Position numbers and translations under genes: made by a program. Below, in pieces: positions 23,313-35,538 of a DNA stretch of 64,000 bases. The number at the start of each line of letters is the position of its first letter. Position 1 is the stretch's first letter. The DNA comes from Taxillus chinensis (taxonomy: Eukaryota; Streptophyta; Magnoliopsida; Santalales; Loranthaceae), in contig CM042092.1 of assembly GCA_023512835.1 (NCBI GenBank), positions 50,102,400 through 50,166,399 on the forward strand, written 5' to 3'. The notes under the pieces are model-generated. The model made no database searches, was not told the DNA's origin, and was given only the letters and a program-made list of their open reading frames with translations.

Positions 23313-24200
23313 ATGCCGATTCGTTGTATGTTTTGTGGTGGTGAGCATAAGCCCTCTCGATGTCCACACGCTACTATTAGGCAACTCAGCCAACTGCATT
23401 TAGGTGTCACTCATGATGATCCTAATTTTTATGGTGCTTATAATGCATATGTTAATTCATTACCTCTTGTGCTTTGTACTCGTTGTGGAAGTGGTGGCCA
23501 TATGGCTAATACATGTTTTTTGAATTTATTTGCCCTTCCTATATCTTATGAGGATAATGGTGGGATGGAATCTCTTTGTTCCACCATTCATGAATTACGT
23601 AGAGAGGTAGAAGCCTTGGAGAGCTCTACCATTGATGAGGCCATATTTGAGGACCTAGTTAAGGAAACTCATGGCACTGCTTTGATTGCCTTATTGATTT
23701 GAATGCCTGTGAGGATAGACTTCATACCTTACTAGAGTCCATAGAGGAGACCGAGAGCTTGATTTTCAGGTTACAAAAATTTTTGGATTTTTGTATCCTT
23801 TCTAGTAGTCCCTCTAATTTTGGCATTGATGCACCATGTGAGCATATTGACTATATAGGATTAAAGAGTGAGCATCCTTTTAGGGAGATCGATGACTTTA
23901 GTGTGAATGGGCATAGTACTTCTTCTTGGTCCCCGTTGTATGTTGATTTATCTTGCAGGGCCAATGATGATATCATTGATAGCTACCATGCCAGGTCTGC
24001 ACCACTGGTTGACGGCACATCTGGAGTTAGGCATTTATATGAGACCCTTGCCGAGGGAGATTTCCCCGAACAGGTAATTATTGATGACTCCCAGTTGCAT
24101 GTCCAAGAACCCGGGCAGGTAAGTCCTAAGGTAACTAGTCCATCTTGCTCTAATTCTGAGGAGGTAACAGTCATTGAATATTATAAACCCTCCTCTCACT
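23313..24200 (+). pseudogene. Double zinc-knuckle ORF of element D
   Basis: ATG 23,313. Residues 4-15 form CMFCGGEHKPSRC (C-x2-C-x3-H-x4-C) and about 60 residues on there is a classic CTRCGSGGHMANTC (C-x2-C-x4-H-x4-C), as in retroelement nucleocapsids that bind RNA. A heptad-like stretch (IHELRREVEALESSTIDEAI) follows. The frame stops at 23,700-23,702, but the protein sense continues in another frame (ACEDRLHTLLESIEETESL) to about 24,200, so one indel near 23,690 probably split a longer ORF of roughly 290 residues. No capsid fold, protease or pol motif is seen. I do not recognise the family; an RNA-binding or packaging role is only inferred from the knuckles. Confidence 0.6.
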
Positions 24201-25203
24201 CCCTTTGTTCTTTATTTGTTTTACCTATTTCATTTTCTTTTTCTTTTTCTAGTTATAGGTGTAGCTTTTGTTTTTGTTCTTCTTGCTTGTGTGTAGTCTC
24301 TCACTTGCAGGGCCTATGCTTACGGGACTTCCTCTGCAACCCCGTCGGCTAATTAGAGGTTTCGTAGGAGTTCCTCTAATTCCGCACAGGTATGATCTCT
24401 CCTACACACCACAGCCACCTGATAAAGCCGTGGTATTTGTTTTTATTATTTTTATTTATGATTTATCTTTCTCACCTCGGCCTCCTGATCGGGTCATTTT
24501 TTTTCTTTTTTTTTTCTTGTCCTTGTTTTCTTTTTCATTTTTTTAAATTAAATTTTCTATTGTGTTTGATTTTTGAAATAAAATCCTTTCACCCTCTATA
24601 TGCCTTTCCTCTTTTGTTTTATTTTATTGTTTGCTATGTGTTCTTACATGCTTTGTGTGGGTGTCTATTCCCTTTCACAATGAGGACATTGTGTCTTTCA
24701 AGTGTAGGGGAGAGTCTGTATGATTATTTATTCTTGTTTTATTTTGTGTGTAATTGCATGATTGGTTGTATGAGTCTGGAGATATTATGGGAATATTCTT
24801 AATATGCTAGTTTTAGTGAATTTTTTTATTTTTGCTATTTACCATGCTTGAGGTGTTATGTATGGTTTGGTTTGGGTAATTATGCCTTTAGGCCTATGTA
24901 TTATTTTCCTTGTGCTTAGGATGAGATCATTGCGTGTTTGAGCTAGGACTTGGATTTTTTCTTTAGTTTTTCAATTTTAGGGTGAATGCCTTATATTTTC
25001 TTGGAGTTGTGTGTTAAGAGCGATACAGTCCATGCATCCTTTATTCTTTTAAGTGTGATTAGCCTCCTGGTTGATGATCTTGGGCAAGTGCTTGCATAGT
25101 TGTGTTGTGGTGATGGGTTAGTGCTTGAATGTTGGGCTAGAGTCACATGTTGCTTTGATGTTAGTTGCCTAGATTGGTGCTCTTTAGGGTGTGGCTCAAA
25201 TTC

Positions 25204-25271
<68 letters not shown>

Positions 25272-26043
25272 ATAAGAGCTTACTTGTTTGCCATTTGTAA
25301 GTGACTTGGCCAACCATGTATAATTGGCTATTTTATGTTTTATTTTTCTTAGTCGTGGCATTTTGTGTAAATGGGGTACTCTTATTTGTAATCCTTGTGG
25401 CATAATCCTGATATTTAGGCTCAAGGGAATGTTGATTTTGTAAACCCCGTGTTTGATTATTAACATATATATTTATGCCACTTAGTTTGAAAAGAAAAAG
25501 AGTTGCAATTATTTGAATGTTTATTTCAACAAAAAAGATGAGATTGAGCCTTATGTTGTTAGTTTAGAGCATCATAACTGGTAGCTTACCTCTCATGGTG
25601 GCATGTTGGCAAAGGCATTTGGTTTGTGGTAAGAATTGTTATGTCACCACAATGAGGGACTTGCTTTTACTTTCTTACGGTCTAAAAACCCATGGAGGTT
25701 TTGAGTGTTGAGTGATGTGAGACTACCACTTGAGTGAGGTATTTTTGGCTTCTATTGAGAGGACTCCAAGAATTTATGGTTATTTGCTCTATTATTTGAT
25801 TACTTTGGTTGTTCCTTAGACCCTTAGCTAGGAAAACATGTAATTGTTGGACTAAGTGTGGGGAAGGTCATGTAGAAGCTTAGGGTTCCCTTTGCTTATT
25901 TCTTGCTAGCATTTCATTCTCTTGTGTATGGTGCTTGCATATTTGGAATTACCCATATTCTCATATGTGTTTTTGATTTTCTTATTTTCCATTTTTGTGT
26001 GATTGTGTGTTTAATTTAGTCCTTGCTCGGGGATGAACAAAAG
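24200..26043 (+). other. Element D non-coding interior
   Basis: T-rich and low-complexity to about 24,560, then unique-looking sequence without convincing ORFs. It contains a long (AG)n run. Confidence 0.6.
25209..25268. repeat. (AG)n microsatellite
   Basis: About thirty AG units in a row. Confidence 0.97.
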
Positions 26044-26045
26044 GC

Positions 26046-26060
26046 AAGTATGGGGGATTT
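26046..26060 (+). other. Polypurine tract of element D
   Basis: aagtatgggggattt directly precedes the 3' LTR. Confidence 0.75.
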
Positions 26061-27447
26061 TGATGAACCCATTTTATATGCATTTTTGGTATGTGTTCAT
26101 CCCTTATTTTAATGGATTTTAGAGTTTTTATTGTGTTTGCGTTTTGTTTTATTTGATTAATATGTGTTTTTAGTATTTTTGTTGTGTTTTGGTGTGTTTT
26201 GTGTATTTTGGTGTGTTTTGTAGGTACTTGGAGCAATTTGGCCCAAACAAAGCTGAAAAGGGCAAAACTGGCATCAAATAATATTGGACAACTAAAAAGT
26301 ACTTTACACAGGCCATGGTCGCGCAGTGCCTGACCATGGCAGGCGTCTTTTACCGTTTACGACGAAGTTCTCGCCGTGACCGCAAAATTAATAGCTGTCG
26401 ACCTTCACAAATATCCAGCGTACTGTCGCCATGGCCATGGTTTTTGGTGGCCATGGCCTGTGTCGACGACATTTCTCCTTTTTCTTTTTATTTTATATAT
26501 TTTTCTTAATTATTTTAATGTAATAATTGGGGGACTATATAAGGGTCATGTTTATGTTAGAGTTAGGGATTCTGAACCATTGGGGAGCCGTCCTTGGCGG
26601 CTCAAGAACTATAGCTTTGATTTTAGATTTCTCTTTTGATTTTGGAGAATTTTATGTGATTTTGGATAAAGAACACATTGATTTTGGGTGAGGATCGTTT
26701 GTATGCCTTCGTGACAGGTTGGTTCGCCTTCTTTTCTCCCTTTATAATCCCAATTTCATGATTTTATATATAAATATATTTATTCAAATTGTCATGGGAT
26801 AATTCGTTCTTCCTAGGGATTAGGGGTAGCCTAATCCCAGTTTCTTAATTGTATGAGTTTTTATTTAATTATTTCTTATCTTTTTCATAAACGATTTCAT
26901 TTTATTAATTGAATCCGTGTTTGGGCGCCCCCAAACCCCGCCCGGGGTGGGGGGGGGGGGGGCCCGGCTAGACCATAATTAAACCATACAATTAAGGATT
27001 GGAAATTGTGGTGAACCTCCCCCCCCTAGACCTTTTATTCCCTTATTTTTCCTTTCTCTGTTTTTTTTATTTTTTTTTTTTTTATTTTTTTTTTTTTTAT
27101 TTTTTTCTACCTGAACAGGTGAACCCTCACCCCTAGACTTTATTCCTTATTTTTCCTTTTCTCTAGGATTGTTTTATTTTATTTATTTTAGATTTATTTT
27201 AATTTATTATTTTTCTTTTTTTTATTTAATTTTTCTACCATTATTTTTGGCTTAACATTAAAGGAGTGCAATCATAAGTAATATAGATTCTCTCAAAAGG
27301 ACCTGGATTTGCGTCACAGGCAGCGGTTTGAGTTTGGAATCGACCTTGACTTACCCTTCCCACCTACACTAGGTGTTAGGTTAGGTTTATAAATATTATT
27401 TTAAGAAGGAAGCGATTTAGATTGCGAATAAAAACCCGCTATAGTCA
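26061..27447 (+). repeat. 3' LTR of element D, second half scrambled
   Basis: Aligns with the 5' LTR to about 26,925. It then drops about 290 bases of LTR sequence, shows a C-rich/G-rich block (26,930-26,972) and carries a partial duplicate of the ccctagac...tttattttattt segment (26,984-27,110 and 27,115-27,245). The end near 27,447 (gctatagtca) is a poor copy of gctatatca. Assembly or read error is likely. Confidence 0.7.
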
Positions 27448-27629
27448 CTTTCCGGCTATGTGCCAGGAGACCATATATGATCGAACTAACTACAATTATC
27501 TATAAGTGAGTACGCTTTTATAGGGGAAACCCCAAAATGGCCTAGTATGCTGGAAAGCCCGGCCGTGACTTTCCCCCACCATTTCGCGAGCCCCGTGCGC
27601 TGGCCCTCGAACTTGAAAGTCCACGATTG
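27448..27629. other. Unassigned stretch
   Basis: Poor-quality sequence sharing ggctatgtgccaggagac with about 31,149-31,166. No gene seen. Confidence 0.5.
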
Positions 27630-28055
27630 ATTTCAAGACCTATTCTTATTCTCCTTGAAGAAGGTGTTCCCTCTATGAAGTCTTATTGTGACGTCTTCCA
27701 GTGATTAGATTGGGGTGTATGCTTAATGCATGAGGGTAAGGTAGTTGCTTATGGGTCCCGATAGGTTGAAACCCCATGAGCCGAACTACCCTACACATGA
27801 CTTGGAATTAACTGCCTTTGCTAGCGGGGTCCGGACCTCCCTCGCCCTACCCCCCTTACTGAGTGGTCGTGGAAGGTGATTTTTGCACTAAAGTTCTTAG
27901 AAACCATCATCTTTTAGGTGAAAAGTTTAAGGTGTATGCGGATCATAAGAGTTTACAATATATATTCTCTCAAAAGGACTCTTGTGGAAATTTGCGTCAA
28001 CGAAGATGGGTGGAATTCATGCTGTTTGTGGGTGGAAACTTGTTGAAAAGTTTAA
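27630..28055 (+). pseudogene. RNase H of element A (damaged)
   Basis: Remains of the Tekay-type RNase H. Readable pieces are HEGKVVAYGSR near 27,730, THDLELTAFA near 27,797-27,830 and HHLLGEKFKVYADHKSLQYIFSQKD at about 27,908-27,980 (Asp of YADH is catalytic), then RQRRWVEF. Frameshifts and a GC-rich insert near 27,825-27,865 interrupt it. It fits between A's RT (ending 21,502) and the A piece at 32,769. Confidence 0.75.
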
Positions 28056-29246
28056 GTCCGAACCCTTATCCCGAGCTCGGTCCAAACCCCAGATGAATCG
28101 TGAGTCCCGACCACGATTGTCTTTGGAATGCGCATATCACCACATACTTGAAGAATAGTCGGGCAATGTGGTAAATCGACCGGAAAACCCACTTAGAGTC
28201 GAAACGATGTGGCCACCATATGTCACGCTCCTCCGAGCATTGGGGCCCCTCCGACGATTCTCTCTTGCTTGTTGCACACAAGACCAGTCTGTACACGTGA
28301 ACGTCCCTAATGATGCTCGCACCGCCCACCAAGGACAAGGCGGTTAAGGGACCTTAGCCCACCACGAGTCGTGACATTCCGAGGATGCTCTCCTAAATTC
28401 CCATATCACACATCCCTTAGCCAAATCGCCGCGTCTTCCCCTTTGAGCATCCACCAGGTGGCTAATGGATGAATCCTTCCTTCATTTCAGGGGGAAGTGG
28501 TTGGCCAATGGACAAACATACATATGGACATGTTTTTGCCCGGTTTCGCCCCAGCCAGTCGATTGACCGGAAGCCTTGTCCCCACATGCTTACTTCATAG
28601 GTTCTTACAATACAACAAAACAAATAAATGTTGTCCGTCTTCCAAGGTCTTGCCTAGTAAATAATGCCTCACCCTCGTGAAACCTCCTAGCTCCTTTTCA
28701 TGAACCGCGACCTCCGTTCGGTGCCATTATGCCCGCCCCCCCCCCCAAGCAAACGAAAACAAAGCACAAGCATCCGTTGAGGCTTTGTATGGTCGAGCCA
28801 TACCGGCCATTGGCTTGCTTCAACTTCCAAAGTCCCCCCAAAAAACACCCCCCCCACCCCACCCTTTTTTTTTTTTTTAATTTTTTTTTAAGTTAAAAAA
28901 AAAAATAGCCCGGATGTATGTCTCTTCCGACCCACCCCAACGCATCTGAAGCATCTCGGGCCCCGAGTTTCTTGAGCTCCCCCCCCCCCCCCCCCCGCTA
29001 ACACCTTGTTATCCATTTTTAACTTGCCTCGCTGATAATGCTACCCAATAAGTACATATACATCACCAACTCAATCATGTACACACATTTAAATCAAAGA
29101 AAACCTCCCATGTATTCCTCAAACATGTGGCGGGGCGTTTGAGGCCAAAGGCATCACCAAGAACTCGTAGAGCCATACCTTGTGGCACGCCGTCTTTGCC
29201 TCATCACCTCAGGCTATCCGCACTTACCAATATCCCGACCGCAAGT

Positions 29247-29590
29247 CTAGCTTTGAGAACCTCTGCCGCCAAGTTGATCAAATAGCTCGGATATGAGTGG
29301 GATGGGGTAGCTGTTCTTCACCGAATCTTGTTTACGCCTCTCGTAGCCGCATCGACCCATCGTGCTTCTTTTGGAACAAATCTCACCGTCCAACAAGTCC
29401 TTCAATGTTTCCGAGTTCCTCCACCGGTGGTGCCACCGATAGGCCTCCACCGGCCTCTCGTCTTGTGCCCCCCTCTGGCTTAATAAGGTTGTTTGGGGAG
29501 TTCGTGGCAACCCCCAAACTCTTCAAGACCGTCTCACTCGGTGGGGGCCCTCCCCAACACTTGGGCCTTCTTCCTTCACCAGGCAATGAA
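29247..29590 (-). pseudogene. RT fragment of element I
   Basis: - strand reading contains VKNSYPIPLISELFDQLGG, the start of a chromovirus RT palm region, preceded by remnants of a QKK-DGS-like strand. Frames change several times, and no active site is readable. Confidence 0.6.
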
Positions 29591-29977
29591 GAGTGTCATA
29601 ACTCTATCCTTACCGCCCCCGCCTTGAGCTCTTCCTCCCGCATTACCTGCCCGAGTGAAGAGATTTGTCATAGGAGTTGGTTTTGGCTTGAAATCAAGAA
29701 GTCCTCCACGCATTAGCTCTCCCATATCATAACTAAGATAATCTGATTTTTGGAGATTTTTCCTTGTGAAGGGTCTCACCCCACTTTCCAAAAAGTTGCA
29801 CCACTACGAACTTTTGAATATTTCCGGGGATTTTACACTAAATCCCATTTTTCACATTTTCGAAGGAGGGTAGGAACTTTGATTTTCTAGTATTTTTCTT
29901 TGAATCCAAATGGGGGGTATTTCTTTATTTATCCTTGTGGAACCCCTTGGCAAGTGATAATACTTAGGCATAATGGT

Positions 29978-30900
29978 TTACAATGTAAATGGTCTTTCGA
30001 ACATTCCTCGTGCAGGCTCCGGCTTCGCCCATTGTGCTCCCCAGAAGGAAAATAATGAATCCTTGCCACATGTCCGGGATCTCCAAGATAACCTGAAAAC
30101 TTGCGAACGTACTCCCGCCCGTGCCTTTGTGGGAAAGGCGCGGGTTCGCCGCGGAGCTTGCGGTCGGGGATAGAACCCGCGCCTTGATCTCCCGCTTGAA
30201 ATCCGCCCATTGTCAATAATACATAGGCCGCACTCCTTGTCGGCATATCGTCGCCTCCACCACACCATGCCGAACGACTAGGGAGCGGTCCCCCCCTCCC
30301 CCCCCGCTTTGCCTCGTTGACAATGTTCAAGGCATCAAGGTCCACGTCAACCGTTACTCGACCCCCTCACATCCTTGACAGATAGGTCTTAGGCTTTGGC
30401 ACGTCGATTTTAGAGCCGGAATGGCCACCAACGCCACCTTGGGTGACCGCCATCTTCGAGAGACCAATCCGCCTTGATCTCTTTGATTTCCTCTTGCTCG
30501 CCTCCCTTCGCTTTGGATTTGGGACATGAGAGAACCCTTAACCCCCAAGCCCTCAAATCGAGAGTTCCCGCGTCCATGACGGAGTTGAGAAGCCCTTGCA
30601 TCCTCCCATAGCTTTCCTCACCCTCCGAGTCCCAGCTTTCGATGCTTTCGTGTGCCCGACCACCTCCATCCGTTCGGCTAACGCCAACTCCAATTTGGCT
30701 AGTCGACTCTCCAGGCGGACGTGTTTCCTCGAAACGGACTTATCTCTCCTCCGTCCCTTAGCGTGGTGCTCTGCTTGTCGCCCCCCGCGGGCCCCGCGGG
30801 CCGCCACCACTAATGACAACAGATCCTCCGTTTGTTATTTTTGCACCGTCTCGAAGTTTTGATTGTTCCACCGAATAAAGCGCTCGCCCCCCCCGCCCCC
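29978..30900 (-). pseudogene. gag fragments of element I
   Basis: - strand pieces MVWWRRRYADKE, REYVRKFS and LAKLELALAERMEVV resemble the capsid and N-terminal coiled-coil of a chromovirus Gag. The pieces lie in different frames. A CCG/GGG-rich composition unlike the neighbouring elements is partly due to homopolymer runs. Confidence 0.5.
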
Positions 30901-30913
30901 CCCCGATACCACT

Positions 30914-32768
30914 TGTCACGGGGTCGCCTTTATAGCGGCTTAACCCGGGCGGCACCTAGTTCCCACCCGTACGAAGGACGCTGGCCCCTAACTCGTCGCA
31001 TTTGGATCGGAACCCATCGATCCGTTGTAAAGCAATTGTGTAGGAAAGCGCTAGCGGAAGATCATTTAAACGAAGGCAACAAACGATTGTATCGATTGCT
31101 TGAAAGCTTTACAACATCACTCCCCTACATATAGATGTTAACACTTTGGCTATGTGCCAGGAGACATCATATAAACCCATCCGGTGACCTCAAAAACCTT
31201 CAATTTACTCTAAGCATCAATTCAACCCTAAAATGAGTTCTTAACCCATCCTCGCCATATTAGGGCAAGGGGTTAACACTAAACGCCCTAAACATATCTT
31301 AATTAAAGCAAGTTCACAATCAAAATCAGGACTTTCCCCACAATTTCTCTAGGGTTTACATCAAACAAAACTTATCAAGACTCTCCAGAATTCACCTTTG
31401 CATGTTAAACATCAAATAACGAAGAGAAGAGTAATAGGAATTCCCCCCCCCCCCCCCCAACTCATGGAATGATCCTTGATGCTCGAACAATGCTATATAC
31501 ATACCAACGCATGTACACCCATTTAAATCAAAGAAAACCTCCCAAGATTCCCACTCGCCCTCTCTCTCTCTCTCTCTCTCTCTAAGCCTCGGGCTCGAAC
31601 AATCTCACCTCCCAAGTCCATACAAACTCCAAAGAAAACGTAGCCTACTGACCACTAGTCTGAAGCTTATCCTTTGCCTTCAGTCTTATTTATTTTTTTG
31701 TATTTTCTTAAATTAATACATCCCAAAAATACTTGGGATTTGACCTGAATTCCCATTTTTCACTTTTAAGGGTAGGAATTTGATTTTCTAGTATTTTTCT
31801 TTGACTCCAAATGGGAGGTATTTCTTTATTTATATTGTAACTTAAGTATAATACTTAGGCATAATGGTTTACAATGTAAATGGTCTTTGGAACTTTTTTT
31901 TCCTTCCCCCCAAAAAAAACGAGTACATCACTATCCAGGATATTTGGTCGTAACCACTCGACCACCTCACATTGACCAGGCTCAACACGACAAGGTCAAC
32001 CACGACAAACCTCGACAAAGTCAAACATGGGGCTTGCGCCGGACTCGCAACGGGCCCCGACCTGAAACCCATCCGTGGCCTCAAAAACCCAATTTTAAGC
32101 ATCAATTCAACCCTAAAATGAGTTCTTAACCCATCCTCGCCTCCCTATTAGGGTAACAAAACGACCTTAATTCGCAAGTTCACAATCAAAATCGTTTCCC
32201 AAATTCCGGGGTTCATCACGAAATTTATCAAATCTCCAAAATTTTGCATGTTAAACATCAAATAACGAAGAGAAGAGTAAAGGAATCCCTACTGGAATGA
32301 TCCTTGATGATCCAACAACCCACGCCCCAGTCGAACAAGCTTAAAACCCCCAAAATCAAACCCTCCATTTTTTTCCCCCTGCTCTCTCTCTCTCTCTCAT
32401 GTCTATTTCTCTGGAAGCTCTCCAACATACAAACCAAAAAAAAAACAACCGGAAACTTCTCCCCTTCCCTTTTTTTTTTTTTTTTTTTTTTTTAAAATAA
32501 AAAACCCCAAACACGGGTCATTTGACCTCCTGGGGTCCGAACTCACAAATTGAGCTCAAGTACAGTCAAACCACTCGAAATGACGAGTACATACTTATAT
32601 ATTTTCTAACCCGGTTGTGCTCAAAGGAAAGGTCTCGGGAGAATGATCGGGGCCCCGACCTGAATTGGGCTCACTCACGGTCAAAACTTTCTATTTGATG
32701 CGTCGTCGTTTGTAGTCACTTATGTGTCTCCCCCCCACTGCTATTTCCGGAACCCCAAAGGGTCTTAC
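30914..32768 (-). repeat. LTR-like region of element I, related to solo LTR F
   Basis: 31,720-31,890 matches 14,050-14,180, and 32,040-32,700 matches 14,800-15,330 in order, with many gaps. It contains a (TC)n run at 31,558-31,582 and a T run at about 32,469-32,492. Confidence 0.55.
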
Positions 32769-34106
32769 ATAATTTGATGGGGAGTATGGGACTCTTAGGG
32801 TTAGTTGCTCTTAGTGTTATTGTAGCTACCCTAGAGTTACAACAACGAATTATCGAGGCTCAAGTAAATGATGTTGATTGCGAGAAGGTTCGGGAAAAGA
32901 TTCATGCTACTGATGCAACAATTGATTTGACAGAGGACACAACCCATGTATTACGATTTAAGGGTTAGTTGGTAGTTCCAATTTCACTCCGAGAAGAGGT
33001 TCTAAGGGAATTTCATCATTCCCATCTAGCTGTGCATCTTGGAGAAACCAAAATGTACCACGTGGTGAAGAGGTACTGGTGGCCTAATTAAAAAAGGCGG
33101 TAATGGATTTTGTAAGGCGATGTTTGACTTGTCAGCAGGTCAAGGCTCAACATATTAGACCAGCCAGAGAGTTGCAGCCTTTACAAATACCGAAATGGAA
33201 ATGGGATCATGTCACAATGGAATTAGTGACTGGACTTCCTCACTCTTGAGGACATGATGTGGTATGGGTTGTTGTAGATTGGTAAACAAAGTTAGCTCGT
33301 TTTATTCCTATCAAGGAGACTAATCCTGTTCAAGTTTTAGGGCAATGATATGTTGATGAAATTGTAAGGTTACATGGTGTACCTGTTTCCATTGTGTCAG
33401 ATTGAGACGCCAGATTTACTTCTCAGTTTTGGTGGCAATTACAACGAGCTATGGGTACCTAGTTGAATATGAGTACGGCGTATCACCCACAGACAGATGG
33501 ACAGTCTGAGCACACCATCCAGATATTGGAAGATATGTTAAGAGCATGTGTGATGGATTTTAGTAAACATTGGGTGTCGCACCTACCCTTGGTGGAGTTT
33601 GCTTATAATAACAGCTATCAAGCAACTATCAGGATGGCTCCATATGAGGCTCTGTATGGGAGGCCTTGTCGATCCCCATTGTGTTGGGCACAAGCAGGTG
33701 AGGCTGTAACAATTGGTCCAGACCTCGTTCAAGATTCAACAGAAATAGTGCAGTTGATCAAACAATGGATGCTAACAGCCCAGAGTCGTCAGAAATCATA
33801 TGCTCATAAGAGGCGTTCACCACTATGTTTTAAGATAGGTGACCATGTGTTCTTGTGCATCTCACCACGACGAGGACATCAGAGGTTTGGTCGAGGGTCA
33901 ACGCTCTCACCATGTTTTGTTGGACCTTTTGAGGTCATAGCTGTTGTTGGCAGTGTAGCATATCGTCTGGCATTGCCACCAGAATTAGCACGTGTTCATA
34001 ATGTATTTCATGTCTCATAATTGTGTAAATATTATCCAGACCCATCTCATGTATTAGGTTGGCGTGAGATAAAATTAGCCGATGATGGAACGGTGGTGGA
34101 GGTTCC
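32769..34106 (+). pseudogene. Integrase of element A (broken)
   Basis: Integrase of the Tekay-type element. The N-terminal zinc module shows HHSHLAVHLGETKMYHVVKRYWWP (33,018-33,085) and CLTCQQVKAQH-like residues near 33,125. The core shows the second Asp in VSIVSD (about 33,400) and Glu in QILEDML (about 33,530) after STAYHPQTDGQSE. The tail has KIGDHVFLCISPRRGHQRFGRGSTLSPCFVGPFEV, ending VHNVFHVS. Stops at 33,247, 33,346, 33,403 (all TGA where the family has Arg CGA) and 34,018 break it. Element C is inserted at 34,107, and the downstream chromodomain is at 47,254-47,412. Confidence 0.88.
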
Positions 34107-35536
34107 TGTTGGATCAAGCCCAGAATTTGGATAATGCTGATAAAGCCCTATGTAATTTGATTTGAGATCTTTTGTGTTTCTTTGATCATTGCAGAAGATA
34201 TGTTATTAATCCGGAAATACACTCGTGAGAGCAAAGCTAAGGACAGGATACATAATCCTGATCCGGACAAGAGTGAGTGTCGTCAAACACTTGGTAAATA
34301 ACCAAGCCACCAATACATACGGAATAAGGAACATTCGTGCGGACTAAGAACTTAAAAGCTACGGATTACGGAATCTGCTTTTAATGCCTCAAACGGACTA
34401 AGTCAAACTGATGCGGAGTAAGAATCTTGGTCTACAAGGTCGCACGGAGTAAAAGAGTCAACACGGAGCTAAAAAGTTAAGTCTTTCACTCAAATGAACT
34501 AAAGTAAAGAAGACACGGAGTAAGGCATCCGAGTCTTTCATACACACGGATTAAGAAAGTACTAATGTGGAATAAAGACCTGAGTCCTTATTCGCACGGA
34601 GTAAGGAACTTAGATGCGGAGTAAGGAATTCGGACCACTCACTCATGCAGAGTAAGGATGTGCTAGTATGGAGTAAGCCATCCGATCCTTTAGACTCACA
34701 CGGAGTAAGGAACTTACATACGGAGTAAGGAACTTACATGCGGAGTAAGAAACTTACATGCGGAGTAAGGAAGTACTGATACGGAATAAGCACTCCGACC
34801 TTCTCATTCATATGGAGTAAGGAAGCGCTGACACAGACTAAGGATTCCAGTATCAAATAGATACGGAGTAAGCAACCACTGACACGAAGTAAGGTTCCGA
34901 GCTTCATTAGCTACGGAGTAAGGAAAATTACACTAGACCAAGAAGATGCTGCTTCAACTTAACCGCATTTAAGGTTATCAGCTCGTGGTGTCCCGATGTA
35001 AGACAAACTTGTTGAGAACCTGAAGAATCTTACACGTGGATCACCCAGATATGTGGACACAACTTTAATTATATTTGGGAACTTACAAAGGCACTTATAC
35101 TCTTCAAACCCAAGATCTTGAGCTCCACAAACCGCAGCAGTCAAGGCAGAGAGACTACCGAGGAATAGTTAGTGCTGAACGCATTCCGGAACTACAAGTT
35201 CCAAGGTTGTCTTTTAGGAATGTTTTTGTATAAATATTTATACTTGTATATTTAAAGGGGTGTGCGAGCAATCCTGAATCGATCCTGTGTATGCACACGA
35301 GTTCAAAGAGATAATATAGGCTAGAGTGTGAATCCTTTTGTAAACAGAGTGTAAAAGATTCTTGCTTCTATTTTGTTGTATTTATCTTTTGATAATAAAA
35401 CAAAATACTTCCACTATCTGGTTATCTTCCGCAGTGATTCTATCACTTAACTAGATAAATGTTTGTGTCATAAGAGAATATAAAAGAGTTTGGATAAGAG
35501 CCTATTCACCCCCCTCTAGGCTCCAAGGGACCATCA
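34107..35536 (+). repeat. 5' LTR of element C
   Basis: 1,430 bp. The middle (about 34,320-34,930) is a degenerate array of acggagtaagg-type units. Partner 45,820-47,248. Confidence 0.95.
34320..34930. repeat. CGGAGTAAG repeat array in the LTR of element C
   Basis: More than fifteen copies of (a/g)cggagtaag(g/a) at irregular 16-45 base spacing, including three near-perfect 19-base units aacttacatacggagtaag around 34,700-34,770. The 3' LTR has the same array at about 46,040-46,640. Confidence 0.85.
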
Positions 35537-35538
35537 AA

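Larger units (their letters stand above)
21503..27447 (+). mobile_element. Element D: large non-autonomous LTR element (LARD-like)
   Basis: Seen: long direct repeats (21,503-22,964 and 26,061 to about 27,447), a primer site directly after the first, a purine tract directly before the second, and about 3.1 kb of interior with no protease, RT or integrase. The only coding signal is a small ORF with two zinc knuckles. The primer site and LTR end context (atca|aattggcgcc) and LTR start (tgataa) match element B's style, so an Athila/Tat-type helper is a reasonable guess. Inserted in A's RT-RNase H junction; left flank gccgc, right flank unreadable because the 3' LTR end is scrambled. Confidence 0.8.
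28056..32768 (-). mobile_element. Element I: scrambled chromovirus-like insertion, - strand
   Basis: Lies between A's RNase H and A's pre-integrase sequence. On the - strand: an LTR-like stretch (about 30,914-32,768, starting tgtaag, ending gtgaca), a primer-like tggtatcg, gag pieces and RT pieces. Its LTR fragments are collinear with solo LTR F (14.0-15.4 kb) in the same orientation. Numerous C and G homopolymers (e.g. 28,736-28,746, 28,979-28,996, 31,443-31,458), repeated fragments in the wrong order (tttaaatcaaagaaaacctccca at both 29,090 and 31,530) and constant frameshifts suggest unreliable sequence rather than natural decay alone. Confidence 0.5.

Noticed and set aside
24991..25466. 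ORFs rich in SLSLSL or RERERE
   Set aside because: Translations of the AG microsatellite.
28056..31134. Apparently novel GC-rich genes on both strands
   Set aside because: C/G homopolymers and retroelement traces that shift frame constantly; better explained by damaged or misassembled chromovirus sequence.
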